In this document: piece after piece, positions 18,376 through 27,419 of the stretch | Layout: every line of letters begins with the position of its first letter | How positions within the stretch are numbered: the stretch's first letter is position 1 | Origin: Deltaproteobacteria bacterium | GTDB taxonomy: Bacteria; Myxococcota_A; UBA9042; PHBI01 | Assembly (NCBI GenBank): GCA_011526585.1 | Contig: WYBB01000255.1 | Span: 1 to 64,000, forward strand | DNA length: 64,000 nt | Reading direction: 5' to 3' | The notes under the pieces: model-generated | What the model was told of the DNA's origin: nothing | The model's input: only the letters and a program-made list of their open reading frames with translations | Database searches by the model: none | Program-made: the position numbers and the translations under genes

Positions 18376-19064
18376 GCGAGCAGCTCTCCTACCAGATCAG
18401 GCACCCGAAAGCGCGCCCGTGTCCAGCGCGCGGCCTCGAACGCCTGACGCTCCGCCAGCGCCCGCTCGCTCATCGCACGCGCAGACTCCCCGATCGCCGC
18501 CGTGACCTCACGCTCCATCGCCGCGCGCTCCGTCTCACCGAGGAGCGTGACGAGCTCGGCCGTCAGCGCTTCGTCCAACCGCGCCGCGACCTCCCACGGG
18601 TCCGCCCCGCCGCGCTCGTCCTGCGCCAGGCTCGCCCACGCGCGCCGCAACACCTCGCGCACCCGCGGCTCGGTCTGGGCCACGCCCGCTTGCTCGATCG
18701 CCGCCTTGAGCCGCGGCCACGCCGACCCGTCCGGGCCCGCGTCGTCCACCTGCACGATCGCGCGCTCCGCCCGCCGCTTCAGCGCCGCCTCGACCGAGCG
18801 CTCGAGCCCGCCGAGCGTCGGCACCCGCCGCGCCCCATCCGCGCGCCAGCGCCGCATCGCCTCCTCGATCACTCCGAGCACCAGGCCGAGCGGCACGCCG
18901 CGCTCGCGCCACGCCAGCACGCGCCCCACGTCCCGCGCCGAGAGGGCGAAGCCCCGCCCGCGCAGCGCGACGAACCGCGCCTCGACCTCGCGCAGGTAGC
19001 GCCGCGTCTCGGCGCGCTCGTCGCTCGCGGCGCGCGCCCGCTGCCCGTCGGTCGCGTCGCCCAC
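18372..19064 (-). CDS. Conserved protein coupled to helicase loader, possible replication partner
   Basis: About 230 residues, helical, Arg/Ala/Glu-rich. The first half contains a pattern YLREVEARFVALRGRG, then LSARDVGRVLAWRERGVPL and a following amphipathic helix, then LGGLERSVEAAL. I recall similar 'YL..VE..F..LRGR...LS..D...V..W...G.PL' proteins next to DnaC-type loaders in other deltaproteobacteria, but I cannot name a family. Stop and start overlap the loader gene by four bases, so they are co-translated. It lies six bases past the end of gyrB. A role in helicase loading or primosome assembly is inferred from position only. Confidence 0.6.
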   Translation of the reverse strand: MGDATDGQRARAASDERAETRRYLREVEARFVALRGRGFALSARDVGRVLAWRERGVPLGLVLGVIEEAMRRWRADGARRVPTLGGLERSVEAALKRRAERAIVQVDDAGPDGSAWPRLKAAIEQAGVAQTEPRVREVLRRAWASLAQDERGGADPWEVAARLDEALTAELVTLLGETERAAMEREVTAAIGESARAMSERALAERQAFEAARWTRARFRVPDLVGELLA

Positions 19065-19070
19065 GCCCGC

Positions 19071-21548
19071 TCAGTAGTCGAGGTTTCGGACCGAGAGCGC
19101 GTTGGTCCAGATGAACGAGCGCCGCGGCGCGACCTCGTCGCCCATCAGCACGCTGAACATCTGATCGGCCTCCATCGCCTCGCCGATCTTGACCTGCAAG
19201 AGCGTGCGCGCCGCCGGATCGAGCGTCGTCTCCCAGAGCTGCTCCGGGTTCATCTCGCCGAGTCCTTTGTAGCGCTGGATCCCGAGCCCCTTCGAGCCCG
19301 CCGCCTGGATCTCCTCGAGCACCGCCTCGAGGCTGGTCATGCGCTTGCCCGCCGCGCCCTCGCCCGCACCTTCGCCGCGCAGGACGTACGGCGCCCGCGC
19401 GAAGAGCGCGAGCTTGTCGAGCAGATCGCGCACGCCTTCGCCTTCGGTGCTCTTGAGGAAGACCGTGTCGATCATCGTGTCGCGCGGCACGCCGTTCAAG
19501 AAGGTCTTGAAGTGCACGCGCTTGGACTGGTGCTCGACGTCGTCTTCGACCTCGACGCTCAGCGGCAGGACCTCGGGGTAGTGCACCGCGAGCCAGCTGC
19601 TCATCGCCGCGATCGCCGCGCGCACGCGCCCCTCGTCGGCGAGGTCCTCGCCGGTCAGCGTCGTCGCCTCGAAGAAGGCCTGCACGATGCGCCGATCACG
19701 CCTGAGCCCGAGCATGTCGAAGCGCTCGCGCACGCGGATCACCTGCTCGGCGAAGCTCTTGAGGTCGCCGCCGGTCACCGGCGTCGCGCGCCCGTCGTCG
19801 CCGCTGAGCTCGTAGCCCTTGGTGCCGAGCTCGAGCACGAACGAGTCGAGCTCCTTCTGGTCCTTCAGGTAGCGCTCGGTCTTGCCCTTCTTCACCTTGT
19901 AGAGCGGCGGCTGCGCGATGTAGAGGTAGCCGCGCTCGACCAGCTCGCGCATCTGTCGGTAGAAGAAGGTGAGCAGCAGCGTGCGGATGTGCTGCCCGTC
20001 GACGTCGGCGTCGGTCATGATGATGATGCGCTGGTAGCGCACCTTCTGCGGGTCGTAGCTCTCGGCGCCGATCCCCGTGCCCAGCGCGGTGATGAGCGTC
20101 ACGATCTCCTGCGACGAGAGCATCTTGTCGAAGCGCGCCTTCTCGACGTTGAGGATCTTGCCGCGCAGCGGCAGGACCGCCTGGTTGGCCCGGTTCCGCC
20201 CCTGCTTGGCCGAGCCGCCCGCGGAGTCGCCCTCGACGATGAAGAGCTCGGCCTTGGCCGGGTCGCGCTCCTGGCAGTCGGCGAGCTTGCCCGGCAGGCT
20301 GCCCGAGTCCAGCGCGCCCTTGCGCCTGACCGTCTCACGGGCCTTGCGCGCCGCCTCGCGCGCGCGCGCCGCCTCGACCGCCTTCTCGACGATCGCCTTG
20401 GCGTCGGCCGGGTGCTCTTCGAGATACTCGGCGAGCTTCTTGCCGACCAGCGCCTCGACCACGGTCTTGACCTCGCTCGAGACCAGCTTCTCCTTGGTCT
20501 GCGACGAGAACTTCGGATCGGGCACCTTGACCGAGACGATGCCGACCAGCCCCTCGCGGCTGTCCTCGCCCGCGAGCTCGGTCTTGGCCTGCTTGAGCAG
20601 GCCGTTCTCCTCGGCATACTTGTTGACGACGCGCGTCAGCGCCGTCTTGAAGCCGGTCAGGTGCGTGCCGCCGTCGCGGTTGCGGATGTTGTTGGTGAAG
20701 CAGTAGATCTGCTCCTGGTAGGTGCGGTTCCACTGCAGCGCGATCTCGACCTCGATGTTGCCGGTCCGATCGATGAAGTGCACGACCTTGCCGTTGACCG
20801 TCTGCTTGCCCTTGTTCAGATCGGCGACGAACTCGGAGATCCCGCCCTCGAAGAAGTAGCGCGCGGACTTGCCGTCCTCGCGCTCGTCGGTGAGCGCGAT
20901 GGTGACGCCGGAGTTGAGGTAGGCGAGCTCGCGCAGGCGCGCGCTCAGGATGTCCCAGCTGAACTCGGTCTGGCTGAAGACCTCGCGGTCGGGCTTGAAG
21001 TGCACCGTGGTGCCGCGGTCCTTCGTCTCGCCGAGCACCTGCACGTCACCCACCGGCTTGCCGCGCTGGTAGTCCTGCCGATGCAGCCGCCCCTCGCGCC
21101 GCACCTCGACCCATACCTTCTCGGAGAGGGCGTTGACGACCGAGACGCCGACCCCGTGCAGGCCGCCCGAGACCTTGTAGCTGTTGGCGTCGAACTTGCC
21201 GCCGGCGTGCAGCTCGCACATGACCAGCTCGAGCGCCGAGCGCCCGTCGGAGTGCTTGCCCACCGGGATCCCGCGCCCGTCGTCCCTGACGGTGATCGAG
21301 TTGTCGACGTGGATCGTGACGTCGACTCGCGTCGCGTGCCCGGCCAGCGCCTCGTCGACCGAGTTGTCGACGACCTCGAAGACCATGTGGTGAAGCCCGC
21401 TGCCGTCGTCGGTGTCGCCGATGTACATGCCGGGCCGCTTGCGCACGGCGTCGAGCCCCTTGAGGAGCTTGATGCTCTCGGCGCCGTAGTCGCCCGAGCT
21501 CGTGCCGCCATTGTCGACCGGGGCCGCGGGATCGCTGTTGCTCATCAT
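19071..21548 (-). CDS. gyrB: DNA gyrase subunit B
   Basis: About 825 residues. ATPase and strand-passage subunit of gyrase, which introduces negative supercoils. Visible: GHKL ATPase (RPGMYIGDT, VVDNSVDEALAG, DDGRGIPVG, GLHGVGVSVVNAL), transducer domain, TOPRIM motifs VEGDSAGGSAKQGR and DADVDGQHIRTLLLTFFYR, and the C-terminal QRYKGLGEMNPEQLWETT block. Two ATGs are in tandem (21548, 21545). The acidic-Gly insert near residue 590-760 between TOPRIM and tail is as in proteobacterial GyrB. dnaA, dnaN and recF are not visible upstream; the next gene is a LysM lipoprotein, so this is not the classical origin cluster. The 205-base gap upstream should hold its promoter, but I see no convincing hexamers. 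Confidence 0.97.
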   Translation of the reverse strand: MMSNSDPAAPVDNGGTSSGDYGAESIKLLKGLDAVRKRPGMYIGDTDDGSGLHHMVFEVVDNSVDEALAGHATRVDVTIHVDNSITVRDDGRGIPVGKHSDGRSALELVMCELHAGGKFDANSYKVSGGLHGVGVSVVNALSEKVWVEVRREGRLHRQDYQRGKPVGDVQVLGETKDRGTTVHFKPDREVFSQTEFSWDILSARLRELAYLNSGVTIALTDEREDGKSARYFFEGGISEFVADLNKGKQTVNGKVVHFIDRTGNIEVEIALQWNRTYQEQIYCFTNNIRNRDGGTHLTGFKTALTRVVNKYAEENGLLKQAKTELAGEDSREGLVGIVSVKVPDPKFSSQTKEKLVSSEVKTVVEALVGKKLAEYLEEHPADAKAIVEKAVEAARAREAARKARETVRRKGALDSGSLPGKLADCQERDPAKAELFIVEGDSAGGSAKQGRNRANQAVLPLRGKILNVEKARFDKMLSSQEIVTLITALGTGIGAESYDPQKVRYQRIIIMTDADVDGQHIRTLLLTFFYRQMRELVERGYLYIAQPPLYKVKKGKTERYLKDQKELDSFVLELGTKGYELSGDDGRATPVTGGDLKSFAEQVIRVRERFDMLGLRRDRRIVQAFFEATTLTGEDLADEGRVRAAIAAMSSWLAVHYPEVLPLSVEVEDDVEHQSKRVHFKTFLNGVPRDTMIDTVFLKSTEGEGVRDLLDKLALFARAPYVLRGEGAGEGAAGKRMTSLEAVLEEIQAAGSKGLGIQRYKGLGEMNPEQLWETTLDPAARTLLQVKIGEAMEADQMFSVLMGDEVAPRRSFIWTNALSVRNLDY

Positions 21549-21738
21549 GCCATCCGATGTGCGGAGGGCCGATCCACGAACCTCGTGTCAACGGCCTTCC
21601 ATGCGGTTCTGAGCGGCAAGAACACCGCTCGGAAGTGGACGGCATGCATAGCACGGCGGCCCCGCGACAACAAGCGAGATCAACGCCGGCCCGACCCGAT
21701 AAATCGCAATGATATGATGGTGTTACGCGGCGATCTTC

Positions 21739-21755
21739 AGCGCGCGCCGCGCGCT
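21739..21755 (-). terminator. GC-rich inverted repeat at end of the four-LysM gene
   Basis: AGCGCGCG (21739-21746) and CGCGCGCT (21748-21755) are perfect inverted arms around one base, overlapping the stop codon of the LysM gene. No T-run follows. A mRNA 3'-end hairpin is possible, but its tiny loop weakens the case. Confidence 0.3.
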
Positions 21756-23424
21756 ACTTGGAGCGCTTGGGAATCGACAGCTTCTGCCCGATGCGCAGCC
21801 GCTTGAAGTCGACGCCGCCGTTGGCCGCCTTGAGATCCTTGACCGTGACGCGGTGGAGGCGCGCGATGCTGGTGCCGGTCTCGCCGGACTTGACGCTGTG
21901 CTGCTTCAGGCTCGCGGTCTTCTTCGGGGCCTTCTCGCCCGAGCCCGCCTTGCGCCCGTCCTGGTTCCCGCCCTGAGCCTTTTCGACCTGCTGCTCGGCG
22001 CGCTCCTTGTCCCAGGCGGCGCGCGCGGTGACGAACTGCACGAACTGCGCCTCGCTCATCGGGATGGTGACGCGCGCGCCGATGAAGATGCGATCGCCGT
22101 CGATGCGCCCCTGGTTGGCCGCCTTGATCGCGTCGAGCGAGGTCTTCGACCACATCACGTAGTGCATCAGGCTCTCGCCGCGGCGCACGATGACGTCGCG
22201 CGGCACCTGCTGCTCGGCCGGGTCCTCCGGCGCGGCCGGCGCCACCGCCGGCGCGACATGCGGCGCCGCGGCCGTGACCTGGACGACCTGGCCCGGCGCC
22301 GCGGGCCTCGGCGCCACCGCCTGGCCCCCGGCGTAGTTCGGCAGGAGCCCGCCGCCGATCGAGGCCGGCGGCAGCGCCTGCTCCGGCCGCGGGTAGCCCG
22401 CCCCCTGCACCGCCCCGACCATCGGCGCCGCCACCCCGCCCGGCGCGAGGCCAGGCTCCGGCGACGCCGAGAGCACCTCGCCGCCCGCCCGCGGTCGCGA
22501 GAAGACGTTCGAGTCGTCGAGCGCCATGCGCGCCTTGGCGAAGAGGTCGCTCTTCAGGCGCGCGGCGATCGCGTCGCTCGTGGCCTCGGTCAGTGCGTGG
22601 CCCTCCTCGTCGACGACGACCGGCGGCGGCGGCTGGCGCACGCCGGCCGGCAGCTCGCCGACCACCGGGATGAGGATCTCGTCGCCCGGCTGCAGCCCGC
22701 GGAAGTCCATCTGGTTGAACTCCTCGATGAGCCAGAGCGGCACGTCACCGTAACGCTTGGCCGCGCTCGCGACGAACTCGCCCTTCTTGACGCGATAGAC
22801 GATGACCTTCTCGAAGTAGCGGTTGGCGAAGAAGGCCCCGACCCGCTCCTTCTGGAACTGCTCGCGCTTGCGGTCGAAGCGCACCTTGTCGGCGGCACTC
22901 ATCGTGACGGTGATGCGGTCGCCGACCTTGAACCACTTGCGCCCGCGCAGCGCCTCCTGGTTCGACGCCACGAGCTCGTTGACGTCGACGGCGGCCCACT
23001 CGGCGACGACCGCCGGCGTCTCGCCGCGCCGCACCTCGATCGGCCAGCCCTGCGGCAGCTGATCGGCGCCGTCGTCGACCGGCTGCTCGACGCCGTCGGC
23101 CCAGCTCGGCCGCTCGGGCAGCGCCGCCTCGACCGGTGCCTGCTCCGGCTTCGCCTCCCCGTCCTCGGGCACCTCGCGCGCCATCGGCTCGGCGCGGAAG
23201 AGCCCGGCCGCCATGCGCTGCGCCTGCTTCTCCATCTCGCGCTCGGCGTTGTCGCGGCGCGGACCGTCGCCCCACTGCACGACCAGCGGCGCCTGGTCGG
23301 GCAGGACCACCGCCTGGGTGCGACCCTCGCGGTCGGGGCCCTTGCAGCCCAGGGCGACGGTCGCGAGCGCCGCGCACAAGCCGGCTCCCTTGAGCGCGAC
23401 CCGGTGACGGTGGGAGATCGCCAT
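21754..23424 (-). CDS. Lipoprotein with four LysM domains
   Basis: About 556 residues from the ATG at 23424, behind GAGGAGGG. The lipoprotein signal ends at Cys27 (VALGC-KG). LysM-like units lie at about 128-174 (VRRGETPAVVAEWAAVDVNEL), 205-252 (YRVKKGEFVASAAKRYGD), 390-440 (VRRGESLMHYVMWSKTSLDAI) and 507-553 (HSVKSGETGTSIARLHRVTV). A Pro/Ala/Gly-rich spacer separates the second and third, and a Lys-rich spacer the third and fourth. LysM binds peptidoglycan, so this is a lipoprotein tethered to the wall; no catalytic domain is present. Some LysM units, especially the first, are divergent. It precedes gyrB but is separated by 205 bases. Confidence 0.85.
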   Translation of the reverse strand: MAISHRHRVALKGAGLCAALATVALGCKGPDREGRTQAVVLPDQAPLVVQWGDGPRRDNAEREMEKQAQRMAAGLFRAEPMAREVPEDGEAKPEQAPVEAALPERPSWADGVEQPVDDGADQLPQGWPIEVRRGETPAVVAEWAAVDVNELVASNQEALRGRKWFKVGDRITVTMSAADKVRFDRKREQFQKERVGAFFANRYFEKVIVYRVKKGEFVASAAKRYGDVPLWLIEEFNQMDFRGLQPGDEILIPVVGELPAGVRQPPPPVVVDEEGHALTEATSDAIAARLKSDLFAKARMALDDSNVFSRPRAGGEVLSASPEPGLAPGGVAAPMVGAVQGAGYPRPEQALPPASIGGGLLPNYAGGQAVAPRPAAPGQVVQVTAAAPHVAPAVAPAAPEDPAEQQVPRDVIVRRGESLMHYVMWSKTSLDAIKAANQGRIDGDRIFIGARVTIPMSEAQFVQFVTARAAWDKERAEQQVEKAQGGNQDGRKAGSGEKAPKKTASLKQHSVKSGETGTSIARLHRVTVKDLKAANGGVDFKRLRIGQKLSIPKRSK

Positions 23425-23490
23425 GAGCCCTCCTCGAGGCGGGCTGCCCGGCGATGGACGTGCGGTCTTTCGGGGAAGTGACTTCATGGC

Positions 23491-23527
23491 GGGATCGGTC
23501 TTAGGACCAGCTACCGATCCCGTCCAA
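23491..23527 (-). promoter_or_regulatory. Promoter with overlapping 9-13-9 inverted repeat before the LysM gene
   Basis: On the minus strand TTGGAC (23527-23522) and CTAAGA (23504-23499) are 17 bp apart. The inverted repeat GGGATCGGT (23491-23499) and ACCGATCCC (23513-23521) covers the spacer and touches both hexamers, so it could be an operator for a dimeric repressor. The transcript would start at about 23492, inside one arm. Confidence 0.4.
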
Positions 23528-23578
23528 ATTTTTGCCCTGCCGGTTCTTTTGCGCCCTCCTGCGTGCTATCGGCGTGCG

Positions 23579-24193
23579 GTGCAGCGCCCGCCCGCCGAGC
23601 CCATCCGCCCGACCACCATCGTCATCGCCGCCGTGATCTTCTACGGTCTCATGAGCGTCGCCGGCGTGGTCATGCTCGCGCTGACCGACCACGACCCGGT
23701 GGTCGCCATCTTCGGCCCCGGCCTCGCCGAGATCGCCGAGGGCCACCCCGCCCCACCCTTTTCCCACCCGCTCGCCGCCCTCATCGGCATCGGCGCCGGC
23801 CTCGTCGTCGTCGCCATCTCGGCCGCGCTGCGCCGGATCGGCCCGGTCGAGCGGCTGCAGAAGGAGTTCGGCACGCTGCTCGGCGACCAGTCGACCGGCA
23901 CCATCGCCGTCCTGGCGGTGACCTCCTCCGTCGGCGAGGAGCTCTTCTTCCGCGGCGCGCTCATGCCGCTCATCGGCTTCTGGCCGACGGCGATCCTCTT
24001 CGGCGTGCTGCACGGCGGCGGCGCACCGCGCCTCTTCGCCTGGACGATCTTCGCGTTCCTCTCCGGGATCCTCCTCGGCACGCTCGCCGTGGAGACCGGC
24101 TCCCTGCTCGCGCCCATCCTCTGTCACCTGACGATCAACTTCTGGAACCTGCAGGCGATCGGCTCCGCCGCCTCGCGCGAGGCCAACCCATGA
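23579..24193 (+). CDS. CPBP-family intramembrane metalloprotease (CAAX-type)
   Basis: About 204 residues if translation begins at the GTG at 23579, just before PTTIVIAAVIFYGL, the first membrane helix. The open frame extends further upstream, but through non-coding sequence. The family motifs are present: EELFFRG (EExxxR), FGVLHGG (FxxxH) and CHLTINFWN (HxxxN). These proteases (also called ABI or CAAX protease-like) cleave in or near the membrane; bacterial substrates are mostly unknown. Five to six membrane helices. The stop overlaps the next start (ATGA). A GCTATC element eight bases before the GTG may be the -10 of a leaderless transcript. Confidence 0.85.
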   Translation: MQRPPAEPIRPTTIVIAAVIFYGLMSVAGVVMLALTDHDPVVAIFGPGLAEIAEGHPAPPFSHPLAALIGIGAGLVVVAISAALRRIGPVERLQKEFGTLLGDQSTGTIAVLAVTSSVGEELFFRGALMPLIGFWPTAILFGVLHGGGAPRLFAWTIFAFLSGILLGTLAVETGSLLAPILCHLTINFWNLQAIGSAASREANP

Positions 24194-24459
24194 GCGCCCC
24201 GCCGCTCCTGGCCAGCGAAGGCTGGCACTACGCCGCCTGGGTCGCCATCGATCTGAGGCTCCTCGTCTTCGCCGCCCTGCTCGCCGCGCTGACCGCCGCC
24301 GGCCTCACCGCGCTCGTCGTGCGCTCCCGCAGGAAGAGCGACTACCTCGCGCTCTGGCTCCTGAACTTCGTCGCGCTCTTCGCGCTGACCGTCTTCTTCA
24401 TGAACGAGGTCGCGCAGCACCCGGTCTTCGTCGTCGAGGCCCTCTTCCCCTTCCCGTAA
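24190..24459 (+). CDS. Small two-helix membrane protein coupled to the CPBP protease
   Basis: 89 residues. One hydrophobic helix around residues 20-42 (LRLLVFAALLAALTAAGLTAL), a short basic loop (RSRRKS), then a second helix 52-68 (LALWLLNFVALFALTVFF). Starts on the stop codon of the CPBP protease gene, so both are made together. No family recognised; a partner or substrate of the protease is a guess from the coupling. Confidence 0.65.
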   Translation: MSAPPLLASEGWHYAAWVAIDLRLLVFAALLAALTAAGLTALVVRSRRKSDYLALWLLNFVALFALTVFFMNEVAQHPVFVVEALFPFP

Positions 24460-24579
24460 GTTCGCCGCTACGACCCGCGGGGGCGTCGTTGCTTCGCTCG
24501 ATCGCTCCTGCGGCGACCGTGGGGTCGCCTCGTCGCTCCCTTCGCTTGCGCCTAGCCCGCGCGGGTCTCGCTGGCGAAC
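24460..24579. repeat. 120-bp palindromic repeat, copy A
   Basis: Begins with GTTCGC directly after a TAA stop and ends with GCGAAC, so the whole unit is an inverted structure. It contains a central hairpin: GGCGACC (24512-24518), loop GTGG, GGTCGCC (24523-24529). It is similar along its whole length to 35127-35247, including TCGCTCCTGCGGCG and CCTCGTCGCTCCCTTCGCT. It lies between two convergent genes. Confidence 0.75.
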
Positions 24580-24620
24580 TCAGTCAAGCTACAGCGCTTG
24601 AGTGCAGCGCGTTTCAGCGC

Positions 24621-27419
24621 TCACTCATCGAGGAGCGGGCAGGACTCGTCGGCGATGCACACGTCGTCGACGATGCGCGTGCCGCCCGAGGCGTGAAAGA
24701 GCGCGATGCGGTTGCGCGTGAGCGTGTGCGCCGCGTACTCGGCGCCCTCGGTCGCGCCGGCGACCCACTCGTGGCGCGCGCGCGCATAGGCGAAGCGCAG
24801 CGCCGAGCGGCCCGCGCCGTCGGGTCCGCTCGGCACGACGGGCAGCGGGCCCAGGCGCGGCGTCTCGGCCGGGTTGTTGCCGAGCACGTCGTCGACGTCG
24901 TAGTCGGCGCCCGCGACGACGCCCGCCGTGACGAGGCTCTCGATCAGCGCGTCGGCGTCCTCGCCCAGCGCGCCGGACGCGCGCGCCAGCGCGATCCCGC
25001 TCGAGATCGGCACGGTGCGATCGCCGATGACGTTCTCGAAGAGCACGGGCTTGAGGTCGGTGAGGCCGCGCGCGAACGCGATCGGGTCGCAGCGGTCGAG
25101 CGCGTGCTGGGTGATCGCCACGAAGCGCCGGAACTCCGGCGTGTTGCGGTGCAGCGCCAGCCCCTGGAAGGGCGTGAGCACGAGCGCGCGCTGGGCGATG
25201 GCGCCCGCGACCTCGACCTCGAGCGCGAGCTGGTCCCAGCGGTCGGCGGGCACGGCGATGGCGAAACCCGCGCCGGCCTCCGCGACGACGTGCTCCTCGC
25301 GCTCGCCGTTGTCGACGTTGACGAGGCGCACGGTCGCCCCGGCCGGCAGCTCCGGCACGTGCGCGAACGCGCTCGTCGTCGGATCCTCGCGGCAGGTGCG
25401 CGACTCGTCGTTGAGCGAGAGCCACACCCCGCCGGCGCCATCGGGGCAGCCGATGACGAGCGGGCCGAAGACCTCGAGGTAGATGACGCGCGTGATCTGG
25501 CGCAGCGTCGAGCGCAGGAGGATGTCCGAGAGCCCGCCGCCGGCGGCGATCGGCGAGGCGGTCGCGACCTCGGGCTCGAGCGCGGCGGCCATGAGCGAGT
25601 GGATCCCGCCGAGCGAGGTACCGGCGGTGCCGATCGCCACCTCGGCGCCGCCGAGGTCGAGCACGCCGTCGGCGTTGAAGTCGCCGGCTAGGAGGTTCTG
25701 CATGAGGCGCTCTGAATCGGCCGCGGCGGGGTCGTCGATCGCCGACGGCACCGCGTCCTGCGAGAAGCCACGCAGGATCCGCACGAACTGGAAGAAGTCG
25801 ACGAGGTCCTGCTGGAAGGCGCCGCACTGCTTGAACGGGTCGGCGAAGAAGAAGCTCTCCGAGCTGGTGAGCCCGCCGTCGCCGTCTTCGTCGGTGGTGC
25901 GCCCGATGAGAGCCAGCTCGCGGAAGAACCCGATCTCACCGAGCTTTTCGAAGCCCTCCTCGAAGGTCAGGCCCTCGAACTCGTCCTGGCGATCGGGCGC
26001 CAGTAGGCGCACGAGCAGCGGCAGGAAGCCCGCGGCGTCGTCGGGGTCGAAGCCCTGATCGGCGAGCAGCGTCCTGATGTCGGGCACGATCGGGCCGTGA
26101 CCGACCTGGTCGTAGGCGACGGTGGCGATCCCCTGGCGCGCGAGGTTGTTGGCGAGCGCGAGGAACTCGAAGCGCGACGAGCCGGTGCCGTGGAAGTAGA
26201 AGACCAGCGGAAACGGCGGCCGATGGCGGGCGGTGGTCTTGGGCACGGCGATGAGCCAGGGCACCTCGGTCGCAGGCGCGTCCGGCTCGGCGGCGAAGGT
26301 CAGGTCGCCGCCCTGACGTACGTCGGGTGAAGGCATCGAGCCGAAGACGACGTAGTCGACGTGATCGAAGTCGACCGAGAAGCCGGGCGCGAGGCCGATG
26401 ACGATGCCGAGGATGTTGTCGAGGAACTCGCCCTGCACGATGAAGCGGTGGTCGCGCGGGTCCTTCGGGTAGGAGTCCCCGTCGGCGTCGATGGTGATGC
26501 CGGTGTCGCGGATCTCGCCGAGGCCGGCGGTGAAGCGCTTGGCGAGCGGCGCCAGGCGCCCGCGCCCGTGGAGCCCGTCGCGCACCTCGACGAGCGGCGC
26601 CTTCGGGTCGCCGACGACGAAGGTCCAGCCGAAGGCGAGCTCGTCGCTCGAGAGGCCGGCGAGCGCAAGCGCGTCGGCGACCTGCGCGGTCTGCGCGGCG
26701 TGGGCCTTGTAGGGGAAGGGCGAGCGGATCGCGCGCGCGACGCCGTCCTCGTCGTCCGCGGCCAGACCGGTCACGGCGCGCGTGAGCAGCACCGCGTAGC
26801 GGTGGCCGGCGACGAGCGGTTCGAGCGGGCGCACGATGAGGGTCGAGGTCTCGACCTCGTAGTGGCTCACGCGGCGCGGCTCGCCGTCGACGGGCCAGTC
26901 GTTGGCGCGCGGCAGGAGGAAGTCCGGCAGGTCCTCGTCGGGGTCGAAGGCCCAGAAGCGGCCGCCGCCCTGGATCGGGAAGGCGCCGCCGCCGAAGTCG
27001 AGCGCGACCTCGTCGCCGCGTTCGGGCGCGCCGGCGGTGATGTCGACGACGATCACCGAGTGCGGCCCGACGGTGTCGAGGTCGATCGGCCGGTCGAAGG
27101 CGACCGAGATCGGCGCGAAGCTGCCGAAGCCGTCGAGGCGGGGCAGGCGCTCGCGGATCCGGCGCTCCATCTCGGTCGGCGCGTGGCGCGAGACGTTCCA
27201 GCCGAGCTCGGCGGCGCCGTCGCGCACGAGCAGGAGGTCGTTGGGCAGCGGCACCTCGGGCACCGGCGTCGCCAGCGGGTCGAAGATCACGCGCGGCCCG
27301 AACGGCGCCTCGCCCGGCAGGACCACGCCGGCCGAGAACTTCGAGTCCCCGCCTTCGACGCAGGCGCTCGCCGCGATCGAGCCGAGCGCGAGCGCGAGCT
27401 TGAACGTCCTCATCGGCAT
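24621..27419 (-). CDS. Lipase-like alpha/beta-hydrolase lipoprotein (VolA/Pla-1-like)
   Basis: About 932 residues. The start is the ATG at 27419, which overlaps the upstream stop as TGATG; it leads into a lipoprotein signal (LALALGSIAASAC-VEG). Residues about 20-400 are beta-rich with Ig-like 'F..PI...S..V.D' strands. The hydrolase domain begins near FPLVFYFHGTGSSRFEFL, and a nucleophile elbow is seen at GTAGTSLGGIHSLMAAAL (Ser in GTSLGG). A late DRTVPISSG block could carry the acid. The layout of lipoprotein, beta domain and hydrolase recalls Pla-1/cef-type and VolA surface lipases. Substrate, probably lipid or ester, is inferred. Translational coupling to the beta-barrel gene upstream suggests they work together at the outer membrane. 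Confidence 0.75.
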   Translation of the reverse strand: MPMRTFKLALALGSIAASACVEGGDSKFSAGVVLPGEAPFGPRVIFDPLATPVPEVPLPNDLLLVRDGAAELGWNVSRHAPTEMERRIRERLPRLDGFGSFAPISVAFDRPIDLDTVGPHSVIVVDITAGAPERGDEVALDFGGGAFPIQGGGRFWAFDPDEDLPDFLLPRANDWPVDGEPRRVSHYEVETSTLIVRPLEPLVAGHRYAVLLTRAVTGLAADDEDGVARAIRSPFPYKAHAAQTAQVADALALAGLSSDELAFGWTFVVGDPKAPLVEVRDGLHGRGRLAPLAKRFTAGLGEIRDTGITIDADGDSYPKDPRDHRFIVQGEFLDNILGIVIGLAPGFSVDFDHVDYVVFGSMPSPDVRQGGDLTFAAEPDAPATEVPWLIAVPKTTARHRPPFPLVFYFHGTGSSRFEFLALANNLARQGIATVAYDQVGHGPIVPDIRTLLADQGFDPDDAAGFLPLLVRLLAPDRQDEFEGLTFEEGFEKLGEIGFFRELALIGRTTDEDGDGGLTSSESFFFADPFKQCGAFQQDLVDFFQFVRILRGFSQDAVPSAIDDPAAADSERLMQNLLAGDFNADGVLDLGGAEVAIGTAGTSLGGIHSLMAAALEPEVATASPIAAGGGLSDILLRSTLRQITRVIYLEVFGPLVIGCPDGAGGVWLSLNDESRTCREDPTTSAFAHVPELPAGATVRLVNVDNGEREEHVVAEAGAGFAIAVPADRWDQLALEVEVAGAIAQRALVLTPFQGLALHRNTPEFRRFVAITQHALDRCDPIAFARGLTDLKPVLFENVIGDRTVPISSGIALARASGALGEDADALIESLVTAGVVAGADYDVDDVLGNNPAETPRLGPLPVVPSGPDGAGRSALRFAYARARHEWVAGATEGAEYAAHTLTRNRIALFHASGGTRIVDDVCIADESCPLLDE

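Noticed and set aside
18363..21806. An open frame of more than 1100 codons opposite gyrB and the loader partner
   Set aside because: Lies over conserved gyrB on the other strand; Arg/His/Leu-rich with no motif.
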